Below are positions 22,118 to 32,691 of a DNA stretch of 64,000 nucleotides, piece by piece; within the stretch, counting starts at the first letter, position 1; each line of letters begins with the position of its first letter. The notes below the pieces were generated by a model, which saw nothing but the letters and a program-made list of their open reading frames with translations, searched no databases and was not told the origin of the DNA. The position numbers and the translations under genes are program-made. Origin of the DNA: Entoloma clypeatum. Lineage: Eukaryota > Basidiomycota > Agaricomycetes > Agaricales > Entolomataceae. Location: positions 2,728,001 through 2,792,000 of the forward strand of contig OY751495.1 of assembly GCA_963565915.1 (NCBI GenBank), written 5' to 3'.

Positions 22118-24562
22118 TTGTGTGAGGATCCAATGACGCAGTTGGGGATTGTTAGGAACATAGATACGATCCCTGAAGTAGAGCAAACCTTCCGCTTGCC
22201 TCCACTCCGCACTACGGACGGATCCCGCTCCGACGGTCGGAAGGGATTTGACGACCTCCGCCACACTATCCTCCAGTAACCCCTCTCGGATTCCCTGTCG
22301 GACCTGGCGGAGGACGTCGCGTTCTTCCCCTTGAACAGTTACCCACGCATTGCTCGCACTGCAAACAATTCTGGTCGAAGAAGGATGATGTTTTCGTTGT
22401 CCCGCGACAGGGTGCCACTTACTGTCCTCTGTTGGTTGGGACAGTACTGCTCCGGTTGCAAAGTCCGAGCTATCCGCTTCTATCCGCCACTCCTTTCCAT
22501 GATCAGCTAAGACCAGGATCGGAGCGGATGTAATCCTCCGCTTCAACTCCGCAAATGCGGACACTTCTCCCTCCCTCCAAGACCAGAGGTGCCCTTTCTT
22601 TGTGAGCTCGAAAAGAGGGCGCACGATGTCCGAAAACCCTTCAATAAAACGGCGATAGAAGTTAGTGAATCCCAGAAAGGACTGTACTTCTCGGACGTTT
22701 GTCGGAGCAGGCCACTCCACAACCCCCGCTACCTTCACCGGATCCATCTCTATGTGTCCTTGTTCAATAATAAGGCCTAGGTATTCAATGCGCGTTTGTT
22801 CAAACTCGCATTTCTCTGGTTTTAGATAGAGTTTGTGTTCGCGAAGTTGTTCCAGTACAATCCGTGTGACTCTCCGATGCTCCGCAAGGGTCTCCGTAAA
22901 GATGAGTATGTCGTCGAGGTAAACACAGACTACACCTTCAGTGATAAGGTCCTGAAAGATCTTGTTCATCATAGTCTGGAATGTGGATGGACTATTAGTG
23001 AGGCCGAAGAACATCACCAATGGTTCATAGAGTCCGTGATTGGGACGAAAGGCAGCCTTCCACTCGTCTCCGGGTTTTATCCGCACATTGTTGTAGCCCC
23101 AGCGGATGTCGAGCTTGGTGAAGTATTGAGTGCGTTGAAGTTTATTGATCAGTTCGGATATGAGTGGAAGCGGATACTTGTTTTTGATAGTTTTGGAATT
23201 GAGTGACTGGTAGTCTTGTACAAGACGAAGCGAGCCATCCTTCTTCTTGATGTAGAATACCGGAGATGCCATCGGAGACTTGGAAGGGCGGATCCGACCA
23301 GTTGCAAGGTTTTCCTCCAAAAACGCGTCGAGTTCCTTCTGTTTGTTCGGAGCAAGCGGATATACCTTACACCCCACCGGAGAGGCGTCCGAAACAAGTT
23401 CAATGGCGTGGTCCCAAGTCCGCTCTTCCGGTAAGGTGTCGAAAGAGGTCTTTGAGAATACGTCTTCGAAGTCAAACAAGTGGTCTGGTACAGAGTCGCG
23501 GAAAGATTTAGGTTTTTGGTTACTGAGGAAGGCCTCCGATAGACGTTGCGAGATATTGGATGAAGCGCGGATGAACTCCGCCTCCGCGGGAACTGTTCCG
23601 ACAAAAAGGCGGTCTCCCTCCTCAAACTCATCCTCTTCCTCATCGTCTTCCGCTAACTCCTCCGCTTCTTCTCCTTCTGTGACATCCTCCACCCATGGGC
23701 CGTGTGGAGCCTCCTCCTCTAGACCAGACGTCGGAGTGGAACCCACCCGACAGGCTCGGATGTGGACTTGTTCAAACTTCCGCTCCTTCCGCTCTTGGGC
23801 TGCCTCTTGGTGGCATGTCCGGCATCGTGCAGGACACCGGCTCATCTTCACTTCCCCTGACGTCCAATCTACCTTGGGGTTGTGTTCCTTGAGCCAAGTG
23901 AAGCCTAGCACAATTTCTTGTTTTCCCAAACTTGTGACTGCAAGCTGGGTCCGTTCCGAGTGATCCCGATAGCGGAGCACTACATCCAACACCTCCGTTA
24001 TTGCTCCGGCCTCGTTTGGAGTTCCGTCGATGTTGTATACCGGAATTGCGCGTTGTAGTTTTCGAGTAGAGAGTCGATGTTTCTCGACCAGAGTGTGTTC
24101 AATAAACGACCCTGTTGCCCCGCTGTCGAGTAAGGCCTTTTGTGATAGTGTGTCTTTGGTGTCGGTAGTTTCAAGAACTATGTCTAGTTCAATAGAATTG
24201 TCGGAGTGAGCGGAGGCGAGGACATATTGTTTTGGAAGCCGACGCTCCCATTTAGAGAGGTGAAGGCGGATGGGATTTGTGGAGTTGGGTGCGACTATGG
24301 GATCATTTGCAGGCTTAGAGATGGAGGGTATAGGATCATATTGTTCCATAAATAAGGCAGCATAACGATTTTTAGCAGACAACGAGGGCGCACTGTTCAC
24401 TCGCTGTGGGGAGGAAAATCCTCCTGTCCTTCCTCCAACTCCGCAGACTCCGTGGGCAGAACGGAGTTGCCTTCCGCTGCGTCCTTGACCACGAGTTGTT
24501 CCATAACAAACTCGTCCTGCTCCTCCGTTGTCATGAAGCGAACGTCGAAGCGAAGGGGGCAT
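22118..24562 (-). pseudogene. Gypsy C pol, part 1: protease and reverse transcriptase
   Basis: A roughly 815-codon frame. It overlaps the end of gag, holds a protease with ALLDSGATGSFIE, an acidic linker (EGEEAEELAEDDEEEDEFEE), and an RT with FYIKKKDGSLRLVQDY, FTKLDIRWGYNN, VMFFGLTNSPSTFQ and YLDDILIFT. RNase H begins (RIEADSSDFATGAVLSQ) but after SKWHPVA the sequence jumps to a segment unlike RNase H, so most of that domain appears deleted. The frame ends in HWILTQ at the Copia-1 insertion and then reads a few bases of its LTR. Confidence 0.88.
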
Positions 24563-25535
24563 TCACGACTAAAGTGACCCGTTTTGTTACATCTGAAGCA
24601 TGCATTGGCATTCTTGCCTTTGACGCGTGAAGTATCAATGTCCATTGCATTGGGGTCCCTTGTCGGCGGAGCGGAGCTGTACGCGGAGTGAATGGAATGT
24701 AGGGACGAGGGAATACTGAGGTGCCAGGTACTCTTGGTCCGACAACATTGCGGAAGGCGGAGGTGCGGGTCGGAGCAGTGGCTTTGAAGGCTTTGTTGGC
24801 AATCCTATTGTCATCATTGACTCGTGTTGCAGAGTACCACTCATCGGGGTTGTCATCCGCAGGTCGTCCGTGGGTCAGGGTGGCAATCTCATTCTGAATG
24901 TCGGAACGGAGACCATGGCGGAATTTGAGTACAATGTTGGTATCCTCCTGATAGCCCGCTTTGTCAATGTAGTCTTTGAACTCGTCAATATAGGTCTCGA
25001 CATCCCGTTGACCTTGATAATAGGATTCTCCTTCGAGGATCAGTCTCGCGTCCTGTTCCTCATTCTTCGGAGTGAACTCCGCTGTAAAGACTGCACGGAA
25101 GTCCACCCAAGTCCGATAAGGCGGAGCACCGGTCCTCCGCTCCTGTCGGATAATGCGATCCGCAAAGCGTGCTGCACGTCCACTCTTCATGAAAGATAAA
25201 GCCCAATAAATTTTAGCGTGGTCGTCTGCGAACTGTTCCGGAGCCAGCCCCATAAACAATTCACAGGAGTTTAGAAAGGTCCAGCCATTTGCGCGCGATC
25301 CATCGAAGTCCGACGGATTGGCAGGTTTTGCTCAACGCATGCCCGGATTGGCCGGAGCGAGCGGAGCAGGTATAATAGTGGGTGCGGGAGCAGGTGGGAT
25401 AGGTGGCGGAGCTGGGGCAGGAATTGCGTTGAAGGCGAGGAGGAGTTGGTCAAGTTGAGTCGAGATATCAGTGAGAGTTTGACGTTGTTCCTGGAACTCG
25501 TGCTCGAGCTGTTCAAGGCGATTGGGGTCGTCCAT
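24397..25535 (-). pseudogene. Gypsy C gag, with nonsense and frameshift
   Basis: Begins MDDPNRLEQLEHEF at 25535 with a coiled-coil-like and proline-rich N-terminus, then a TGA at 25332-25334 (after NPGMR). The capsid region continues in the same frame (MGLAPEQFADDHAKIYWALSFM, VETYIDEFKDYIDKAGY). Near 24650 a frameshift separates it from the zinc knuckle frame (24397-24645), which has CFRCNKTGHFSREC and an acidic tail. All lesions prevent a full gag from this copy. Confidence 0.85.
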
Positions 25536-25683
25536 TACTATGCGCGGAGTAGAATCACCAGTTACGGAGAGGTAATTAGAAGAATTGGAAGGGTGTGAGA
25601 TGTATCGGAGTCGGACGCAGACGAAGCTACTCCGAAGCATGGAATTGTGACAACGATGCAATCGGACCCGGTCCAATTAGATG

Positions 25684-25693
25684 AGAACTTTCT
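25684..25693 (-). promoter_or_regulatory. Self-priming primer-binding site of Gypsy C
   Basis: On the minus strand the 5' LTR is followed by GT and then AGAAAGTTCT. The LTR contains its reverse complement AGAACTTTCT (plus-strand 25814-25823), 32 nt downstream of a TATTTATC box (plus-strand 25848-25855). Same layout as in Gypsy B, E and G. Confidence 0.7.
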
Positions 25694-25695
25694 AC

Positions 25696-25959
25696 TGTAA
25701 GGGCAACCTTACGATCCAAGACTCAAACTCAGATACTTGCAAGGGAGATCCAAAGTTTAGATTGAGCAGTCTGATAAGTAATACAACACACACCTTGCAA
25801 GGGAGATCCGAAGAGAAAGTTCTAAGGATTCCCCTGCAAGCTAGCGAGATAAATAGTAAAATGAGATATGAAATAAGAGATAAAACGAGACACATGAATG
25901 ATGAGCAATGATCGGGAGTAGCGATGAAGGATGAATGGAAACAAGATGAATGATAGTAC
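25696..25959 (-). repeat. 5' LTR of Gypsy C, left portion
   Basis: Starts TGTAAGGGCAACC, which is the inverted complement of the far end GGTTGCCCTTACA (33407-33419). A repeated CTTGCAAGGGAGATCC occurs twice (near 25735 and 25795). Interrupted by Gypsy E after GATAGTAC. Confidence 0.85.
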
Positions 25960-26504
25960 TGTCACGTAGTGTGTTTCTCAACGTCGGAAAACGTCGGATG
26001 AGTCGGAGCGGAGTAGCGGAGGAGCGGATGCGATAGATACAATGTCTGGCTGAAAGGACCTGGCTTCAACTTGTGCATTGCGCCCCACTCTTTGACGTGG
26101 TCCTCGATTTCGGATTGGCGGATGTCGGATGAGCAGATGAGCGGATGAGCGGAGGCGACGGAGAGAATGCTCAGAGGCAAGTGGAGACGGATGCGAATGA
26201 GGTGTAACGTATGATATTTGAACTGAGGTTCTATGACAGGTTTGGTACACTATTTATAATAAACTAGAATGATCAGTATTACTATAAGTGATGTGCAGAT
26301 ATCGGAGTTGACCATCGGAACATTTGGAGTACGGAGAGTAGCAAATGAAAAGTGAACAACATATGTCTACTTGTAAGTATGGTTGAGATGTTATGTAGTA
26401 GAAGTATAATCAAATATAAATAGAATCTCGTCGGAGCGGATGTCAGATCGGATGAATCGTTGGAGTCGTCGGATAAGTCGGATAAGAATTGTATGGTTAT
26501 GACA
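25960..26504 (-). repeat. 3' LTR of Gypsy E
   Basis: 545 bp, TGTCACGTAG to GTTATGACA. By hand count it holds 21 CGGA motifs, all on the plus strand, with no TCCG. It differs from the 5' LTR at 12 positions, all CpG versus TpG or CpA. It also lies immediately upstream of the antisense gene and could supply that gene's promoter. Confidence 0.95.
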
Positions 26505-26634
26505 GTATTTCCCTCTTAGGGCCGAACCCTGAGGCCCAGATGAGGTAATCCACGTGACCGTTGGTTGAAAAGCTTGTGCGTGATTTTTCTCTCTTGTCAC
26601 CCAACCACAACATCTATCCCGACGCTTATCCGCC

Positions 26635-27638
26635 ATGTCCGCTGAGAACTCACCCCTCGCCACTCTCCGTGCTGAAAGGGAGCGCCAGAAGAAGGTCACC
26701 GAGGAGTTGGAGAGGAAGCTGCAGGAGGCAGAGGAGTGTGCGAAGGAAGAAGCAGAGCGCGTGGAGGCAAAAAAGGCGGCGAAAGAGCGGAAACGAGCAG
26801 AGAGGAAGGCAGAGAAAGCGAAGGCGAAGGAGCCGGTTGCGGGTGCAGATGCGGGTACGGATGCAGATGCGGATGCGGAGGTGAAGAGGGTCAAGCTGCA
26901 GGGAGTTTTCAAGGATATGCCTGCGAGTTACGAGCAGGGAAAAGAGGATTGTACCTCCTGCTTGAAAGCGGGGGACTTGTGTTTTTGGCCATCGGAGTAA
27001 GTTCTCTCTTTTTCTTTATACGCTTCATTATTAACTTGTTCCTTAGGAATGACAACGCTTCGTCATGCTGGCGGTGCCAGCATCTTAAACGGAGCTGCAG
27101 AACGGGAGCGGAAGCGGAGTCGGAGGTGAAGCGGAGGATGACCAAGGCGGTGAGGGTCGGAAAGACCAAGGTGGGGGGTGGTACAACAAAGAACGCGAAG
27201 GCGGGGTCATCCAAGGGAGAGGGGACCGTGGAGGGATTGCGGATGGCCGCAGCGTCGGAGGAAGTGGAGGTCATGCCGGAGGGGTTTGGTCCGCCGGAGG
27301 TGGTCATCGGGTTGGAGGTAGTGAAGGGGTTAAAGAACATGGTGAGGGAGATGCGCATGATAAAGGTGGAGTTGAAGGAATTGCGGGAGATCAGGGAGCT
27401 CCTGATGGTTATCGCATGGAGGGGGAAATCGGAGGTTTCGGAGGAAGGATCCGACGAGGACGAGGATGTGGAAGAGTATGATAGGGTATTGGAGGAGTTG
27501 GCAAAGGAGGTTGAGAAAGAAGAAGGAGAAGAAGAAGAAACGAAGAAGCGGAAACGGATGGAGGAAGCGGATGAGGAGTCCGGATCGGAGTGGAACAAGG
27601 AGATGGAGGGGGTATCTAACAAGAAACAGCGAAAGTAG
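26635..27638 (+). CDS. Spliced Zn2Cys6-like coiled-coil protein carried antisense in Gypsy E
   Basis: Two exons, 26635-26996 and 27047-27638, joined by a 50-bp intron (GTAAGT...TTAG) give 954 nt, 317 residues plus stop. Without splicing exon 1 ends at TAA within the intron. The intron splits a cysteine cluster: C106, C109, C116, C128, C131, C138, spacing C-x2-C-x6-C-x11-C-x2-C-x6-C, which fits the fungal Zn2Cys6 DNA-binding pattern. The loop between C109 and C116 (LKAGDL) is less basic than usual, so DNA binding is not certain. The N-terminus is a long charged helix (residues 10-66, K/E/R-rich), and the C-terminus is coiled-coil then acidic and basic tracts, ending NKKQRK, a possible nuclear signal. 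It ends 49 bp before the pol stop, tail to tail. Function unknown; regulation of the element is an inference. Confidence 0.75.
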
Positions 27639-27687
27639 TTTTTTGTTAGTGTAAATATACAATAGATTTTTTTTTTTTTTCTTCTTG

Positions 27688-29064
27688 TTACAAGTGCGAT
27701 AATGGGCCTGGTTTAGTTGGTTGAGCGGAGTGGAAGTCCGCTACCATATCCGCTGCGTGTTCAAGCTCGGATGCGGGCAACCAAGAAAACTCTTCACTGG
27801 TGTCTTCATAACCTAACCAGTGGATGAGGTAAAGGAGTTTGCATCGTCGTCTTTTATCGATTTTTGAGTCGACGATTTCTGCAATTTCGTATTCGGTTTC
27901 TCCTTCAATCTCGAGCGGAGGCGGAGGAGATTGTATCTGATTCGGAATCTCGTTAGGAGTTGCTGGTTCGAGCATAGATATGTGGAAGACGGGGTGTATA
28001 GCATGCATAGTGTCGGGTAGACGTAGTGTAAAGGAGTGCGTGCCGGGTTGGGCTATGATTTCAAATGGGCCAGCATATTTGTCGGATAACTTTTGGGTGG
28101 GTCGTGTGGTGCGGAAGAACTTGGCTTTAACAAAGACTTCTTGTCCGACGCGGAGCGGAGGAGGCGGAGAACGTCGGACGTCCGCAGGGCCTTGATAACG
28201 TTGTTGTGCCTCTGCGACGGCAGTCTTTAGTTCTTGATGAAGTTCGTCTAAGTCGACGACATATTGTCGAGCTTTGTCAGATGCTAGATCACGTTCCGGA
28301 TGGAGTGTAATGTCGGGATGATAACCTTTGTTGGCGAAGAATGGTGATACACCAGTAGTGGCACTCGGAGTGTTGTTGTAAGCGAACTCCGCAAGCGGAA
28401 GCAAAGCGGACCAGTTGTCTTGCTGGTAGTTGCAGAAGATGCGGAGGTATTGTTTGAGTGTTTGATTGGTGCGTTCGGTTTGACCATCGCCTTCAGGGTG
28501 ATATCCAGAAGTGAAGTGAAGTCTCATGTCGAGGGCTTTTGCAAGAGAGCGGAAAAAGCGGGAGATGAATTCAGGTCCATGATCGGATGTGACATTTTGC
28601 GGAACTCCGTGCTTGGAAAAGACGTGAAGCACGAAAAGGTTTGCTAGGTCTTCGGATGTGCAATTAATGGTGGTAGGGATGAAGATGCCTTGTTTAGTGA
28701 GGTGGTCTACAATGACCAGAATCACATCGGAGCCAGCGGATGTCGGAAGGGGTTCAATGAAGTCCATGGAAATAGAATGCCAGGGACGTTCAGGAATAGG
28801 GAGTTGTTTAAGCAGACCGTAGGGTTTATGACATTGGGGTTTGGCGCGCATACAAGTGGTACATGACTTGCAATACTTTTTGACGAAGTCGCGCATTCCA
28901 GGCCAAGTGTATTCTCGTTGGATAAGACTAATAGTCTTATTCTGACCAGGGTGTCCAGCGAGGATATGGTTGTGCTTATTGCGGAGGATGCGAAGACGGA
29001 GGTCGGATGAGTCAGGAACATAGATACGTCCATTGTGGAGTAGATAACCTGCTTCATTCACGAT
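27688..29064 (-). pseudogene. Gypsy E pol, part 2: integrase and intact chromodomain
   Basis: In-frame continuation after a TGA (29065-29067). Integrase zinc region GHPGQNKTISLIQREYTWPGM and CTTCMRAK, core motifs SMDFIEPLP, SDHGPEFISR and DGQTERTNQTLKQY (D, D, E), then KLSDKYAGPFEIIAQPG, and a chromodomain (YEIAEIVDSKI, LYLIHWLGYE, FSWLPASELEHA). The domain is complete, in contrast to those of Gypsy B and C. The protein would end PTKPGPLSHL. Taken alone this part looks functional. Confidence 0.88.
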
Positions 29065-31373
29065 TCAGCGTGGATTAGGATTGTTGAGGAAAGAGGTGTA
29101 AATGGGGTCAGTCGGAAGAGCGGAGAGGATGTCGGAGCGGAGTTGATCCGTATCCATGATGATTGTGGCACGGAGGACGGGCATATATAACTCTGTTGCG
29201 CGAAGTGAAGTGGTGAGCTGTTCTTGTGTGAAGATGGGTTTGAAGTTGCTTGGATTGGTGGACGAATAGTCGCTATTTCCCTCTTTAGGGTAGACGTCCC
29301 ATCGTCTACTTAAAAGATCGGGTTTCGTACCTAAACGGCCAGGGCGGAAGCGGATGACGAGATTGAACTGGCAGAGGTATTCGGACCAACGAGCTTGTCG
29401 ACGTGATAAAACCTTGGTAGTAGAAAAGTACTCAAGATTTTTATGGTCCGTTACGACATCGATCGGAGCAGCGGAGCCTTCAAGGTAGTGACGCCAAACC
29501 TTGAATGCATCATGGATCGCTAATAGTTCTTTGTCGTGGGTGTCATAGTTTAACTCAGGAGGTGTAAAGGTGTGGGAGTGGAAAGCGACCGGATGGATTT
29601 TGTCGTCGGAGGTGCGGATGGAGAGAATCTCACCCAAAGCGTAGTCGGAGGCATCGGTTTCGACGATAATAGGGCTGTCAGGAATCCAATGCGTAAGAAC
29701 AGGTGCCGTGATAAAGGCTTTCTTCAAGGTGTTGAAAGATTCGCGAGCGGAGTCGGAGAAGTGCCATTGTGTGTTTTTGCGGGTGAGTCGGGTTAGCGGA
29801 ACGGTGATTTCGGAGTAGTAAGGAATGAATCGACGATAAGAATTGGCAAAACCTAGGAAAGATTGAATATCTTTGACCTTCCTTGGTTCAGGCCAATCTT
29901 GAATAATTTTGACTTTCTTATCCGACATGCGGAGGCCGGTCGGAGAGAGGATAAAGCCAAGGTATTCAACAGTGTCCGTAGAAAACTCGCATTTGTCTGC
30001 GCGCGCATATAAACCATGTTGTCGGAGACGTCGGAGGACTTCGCGGACATGCTTCCGATGCTCAGAAGGAGAGTCGGAGTAGATGAGGATGTCGTCGAGA
30101 TATATGGTAACATACTTATCGAGCAGGTCATGGAAGATGTCGTTCATGAAGCGTTGAAAAATGGCTGGGGAGTTGGTAAGTCCAAATGGCATGACAAGCC
30201 ATTCAAAAGACCCATAGCACGTGCGGAAAGCGGTTTTCCATTCATCTCCTTCCGCTATGCAGACGAGGTGATAGGCGTGTCGGAGGTTGAGAGCCGTATA
30301 AACACTGGCTTTTCCAGCGGTCTGGAGAAGGTCGGATATGAGCGGAAGCGGATATCGGTCCTTCTTTGAGATTTTGTTGAGACCACGGAAGTCGACGCAA
30401 AGACGAAGGGAGCCATCCTTTTTATGAACGAAAAGGACGGGAGCACTGTGCGGAGAGGAAGAGGGTCGGATGAATCCAATGGTGAGATGTTCGTCAATGA
30501 ATTCATGGAGGGCATCGAGTTCGGTTTGTGAAAGGGAGTAGATCGGACCGAACGGAGGAGCGGAGCCCTCTTCGAGTTTGATCTTGAGGTCGTAGGGACG
30601 GTGTGGTGGAAGTGTATCTGCTTTTCCTTTACTGAAGACGTCAGCATAGTCGTGGTATTCCTCGGGTATGTTTGTCAAGTCGGGGGTGTCGGAAGCGGAT
30701 GCGGAGTGAGCGGAAACGGAGGGAGTCGAAAGGTGAAGTCGAAAGTGTGTACCAGGCAATTTGCATGCCATCAAAAATGCGGCTGCGTTAATGAGTGAAA
30801 TCTGCGGAGCGGATTGCGGAGGTACGATCGGAGGTTCCGGAGGAGGAAGCGTAGCTGTCCTACCTTGGGAGGAGGTCGACGTCGATGTCGGAAACGGCTC
30901 TTTTTGCATCTGTGGACAGAAAGTGATACTGCCCAATACCCAGTCAATCATAGGATTGTGGCGGGTGAGCCAGTTGTATCCAAGAACCACGGAAGAAGCG
31001 GAGTCGAGCGGAGTAACATAAAAATCCTGTTCAAAGGTTTCACCTGAAGGAAAACATATAGGTATTGTTACAACTTGAGTGATAAACGCGTTAGAAGAAC
31101 CATCGAAAAGCTTTAGTTCTAAAGGTGGAATAGCGGAAGTCGGAAGATCATAAGCGGAGGAAAAGTTATTGTCAATAAAACAGTGGGTAGATCCTGAATC
31201 AATAAGTGCTGGGACAGAATCTGAAGAGAAAAAAGAGGATGAGATATTGATGCGTAAAGAGTTCGGATCGGAGAGAGCGGACGCGTTAAGTCGGATGGAA
31301 GCGGAGGCACGGAGAGAGTCAACACAGTCCTCAGACCGTGCTTCATGAGGACCACTGCCTATTTTTTGACTCG
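29065..31373 (-). pseudogene. Gypsy E pol, part 1: protease, RT, RNase H
   Basis: The frame opens within the gag tail in another register and includes a protease (ALIDSGSTHCFID near 31190, ending VVLGYNWLTRHNP), an RT with LFVHKKDGSLRLCVDFR, YTALNLRHAYH, VMPFGLTNSPAIFQ and YLDDILIYS, and an RNase H (VETDASDYALG, DHKNLEYF, KPDLLSRR). It ends with NPNPR and TGA at 29065-29067. Since the next codons stay in frame into the integrase, this is a single nonsense change and not a frameshift. Gag and pol overlap in different frames, so a ribosomal frameshift is expected. Confidence 0.88.
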
Positions 31374-32640
31374 ATCTCCTTACCTTTTTCCTTGGCTTGA
31401 GTGCCGACTTGAGCGGCCTTCCCTTTAGCCTTGGAAGCGGAGGAGGTGGACTTGGGACAGTCCTTGACAGCGTGTCCGACGCTACCGCAGAATAAGCAAA
31501 GGTTATTATTGAAACGATGTTTGCGTTCTTGATACGTCAGTTTGCCATCTTTGCCTAATTTACTGGAGAGGTCGGGTTTCGGAGCGGATGTGGAAGCGGA
31601 AGCGGTAGCAGGGCGGATGGTTTGGCTGATGATGTTTGTGCGGTGGATTGGTTCGGAGTGGATTGTTTCTTGTCAGACTTGGGAGTGGGTTTATCGGTTC
31701 TGGATTTCTCTCGTTGACGTTCCCAGTAGCGAGTGTCAATAGTATGAGCCGCGGATCGCAGGTCTGGTAAGGACTTGATCTTGGGCTGTTGGGAGAGGAT
31801 GTCCTTGATCCGATCTGGAAGTCCGACGTAGTAGCGGTGTCGGAGGGAGTTTTCATCCCAGTCAGTCTTGGTAGCAAGTCGTTGGAATTCAACATTGTAC
31901 TTCAAAATCTTTTGGTTTTCCTTCATCCGCAGGTTGTCCAATTGTTCTTCGGCTTCGCCCTGAGGGTCAATGGTACCAAACTCGGAGCAGAGAAGTCGGA
32001 CAAAGTCGGGGAAAGAACCCCGCCAATTGGGTTCATCATCATCAAGAATGAAGGGTTCAAAAAATTCGAGTGCTGTGCCTCGGAAATAGGACATGGCAAA
32101 GTTGACTTTGGAATGTTTGGAGTTGAAGTTGTTGTTGTCGGAGAAGTAAAGTTTGCATTGTAAAATGAATGTAGAGAGTTTGCGCGGATCGGATCCGTCG
32201 AAGGTATCTGGTTCGTTGGCATACAACTTTTTCTTCTTAGTGTCACGACGTTTCAACTCTTTGGTCATGAGCAAAATGGCTTCAGCTAGGTTGGGTTCCT
32301 GATCCGGATTGGAATCGGAGTCGTCCAAATCTCCATGTAAACTACCGTCGGAAGGAGGAGGAGATCCTCCTGGAGGTCCGCCGAATATGCCAAAATTTAG
32401 AGGTGAGGGTTCCGTTGGTGGGTTTGGAGGGCTGGCGGGAAGTGGTGGAAGCGGATCGGTAGAAGGTGGAGGAACGGATAGTCCGGGGGTAGGAGCGGAT
32501 GTTGATGCTGTGGTTCTTCGAGGAGTAATAGTTACATTGCGGGTTCCTCGAAGGAAAGCAGAGCGTGGAGTGGAAGATGAACGTTCTGCTGCTGCACAAG
32601 CAGTCCTAGTTGTTCGAACTGTATTACGGGTTTGAGACAT
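31343..32640 (-). pseudogene. Gypsy E gag, frameshifted before the zinc knuckle
   Basis: Starts MSQTRNTVRT at 32640, shortly after the LTR and leader. A serine/threonine- and proline-rich N-terminus is followed by a retrotransposon gag domain (RKLSTFILQCKLYFSDNN, KVNFAMSYFRGTALEFFEP, YYVGLPDRIKDILSQQPK). The first frame ends at 31555, but the zinc knuckle CLFCGSVGHAVKDC lies in another frame (about 31465-31505) that closes with TGA at 31343-31345. A one-base indel near 31620 would account for this. The knuckle matters for RNA packaging, so this copy would lack it. Confidence 0.82.
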
Positions 32641-32678
32641 GTGGGTAGAGGTTGTTGGGTAAATCAAAGAATGGTGGT

Positions 32679-32689
32679 AGTTCAAATAT
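32679..32689 (-). promoter_or_regulatory. Self-priming primer-binding site of Gypsy E
   Basis: Minus strand: the LTR is followed by GT and then ATATTTGAACT. The LTR contains the reverse complement AGTTCAAATAT (plus-strand 32946-32956), 34 nt downstream of TATAAATAG (plus-strand 32982-32990). The match is 11 of 11 with the 2-nt offset typical of Tf1/sushi elements. Confidence 0.78.
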
Positions 32690-32691
32690 AC

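Noticed and set aside
26909..27622. A 237-codon minus-strand frame, serine- and phenylalanine-rich, opposite the antisense gene of Gypsy E
   Set aside because: It is the reverse of a K/E-rich coding sequence; composition explains it and no domain is visible. The plus-strand frame with splice sites and a cysteine cluster is better supported.
29065..29067. Programmed stop read-through between RNase H and integrase of Gypsy E
   Set aside because: A TGA at this place is more simply a point mutation; nothing around it resembles a known read-through signal.
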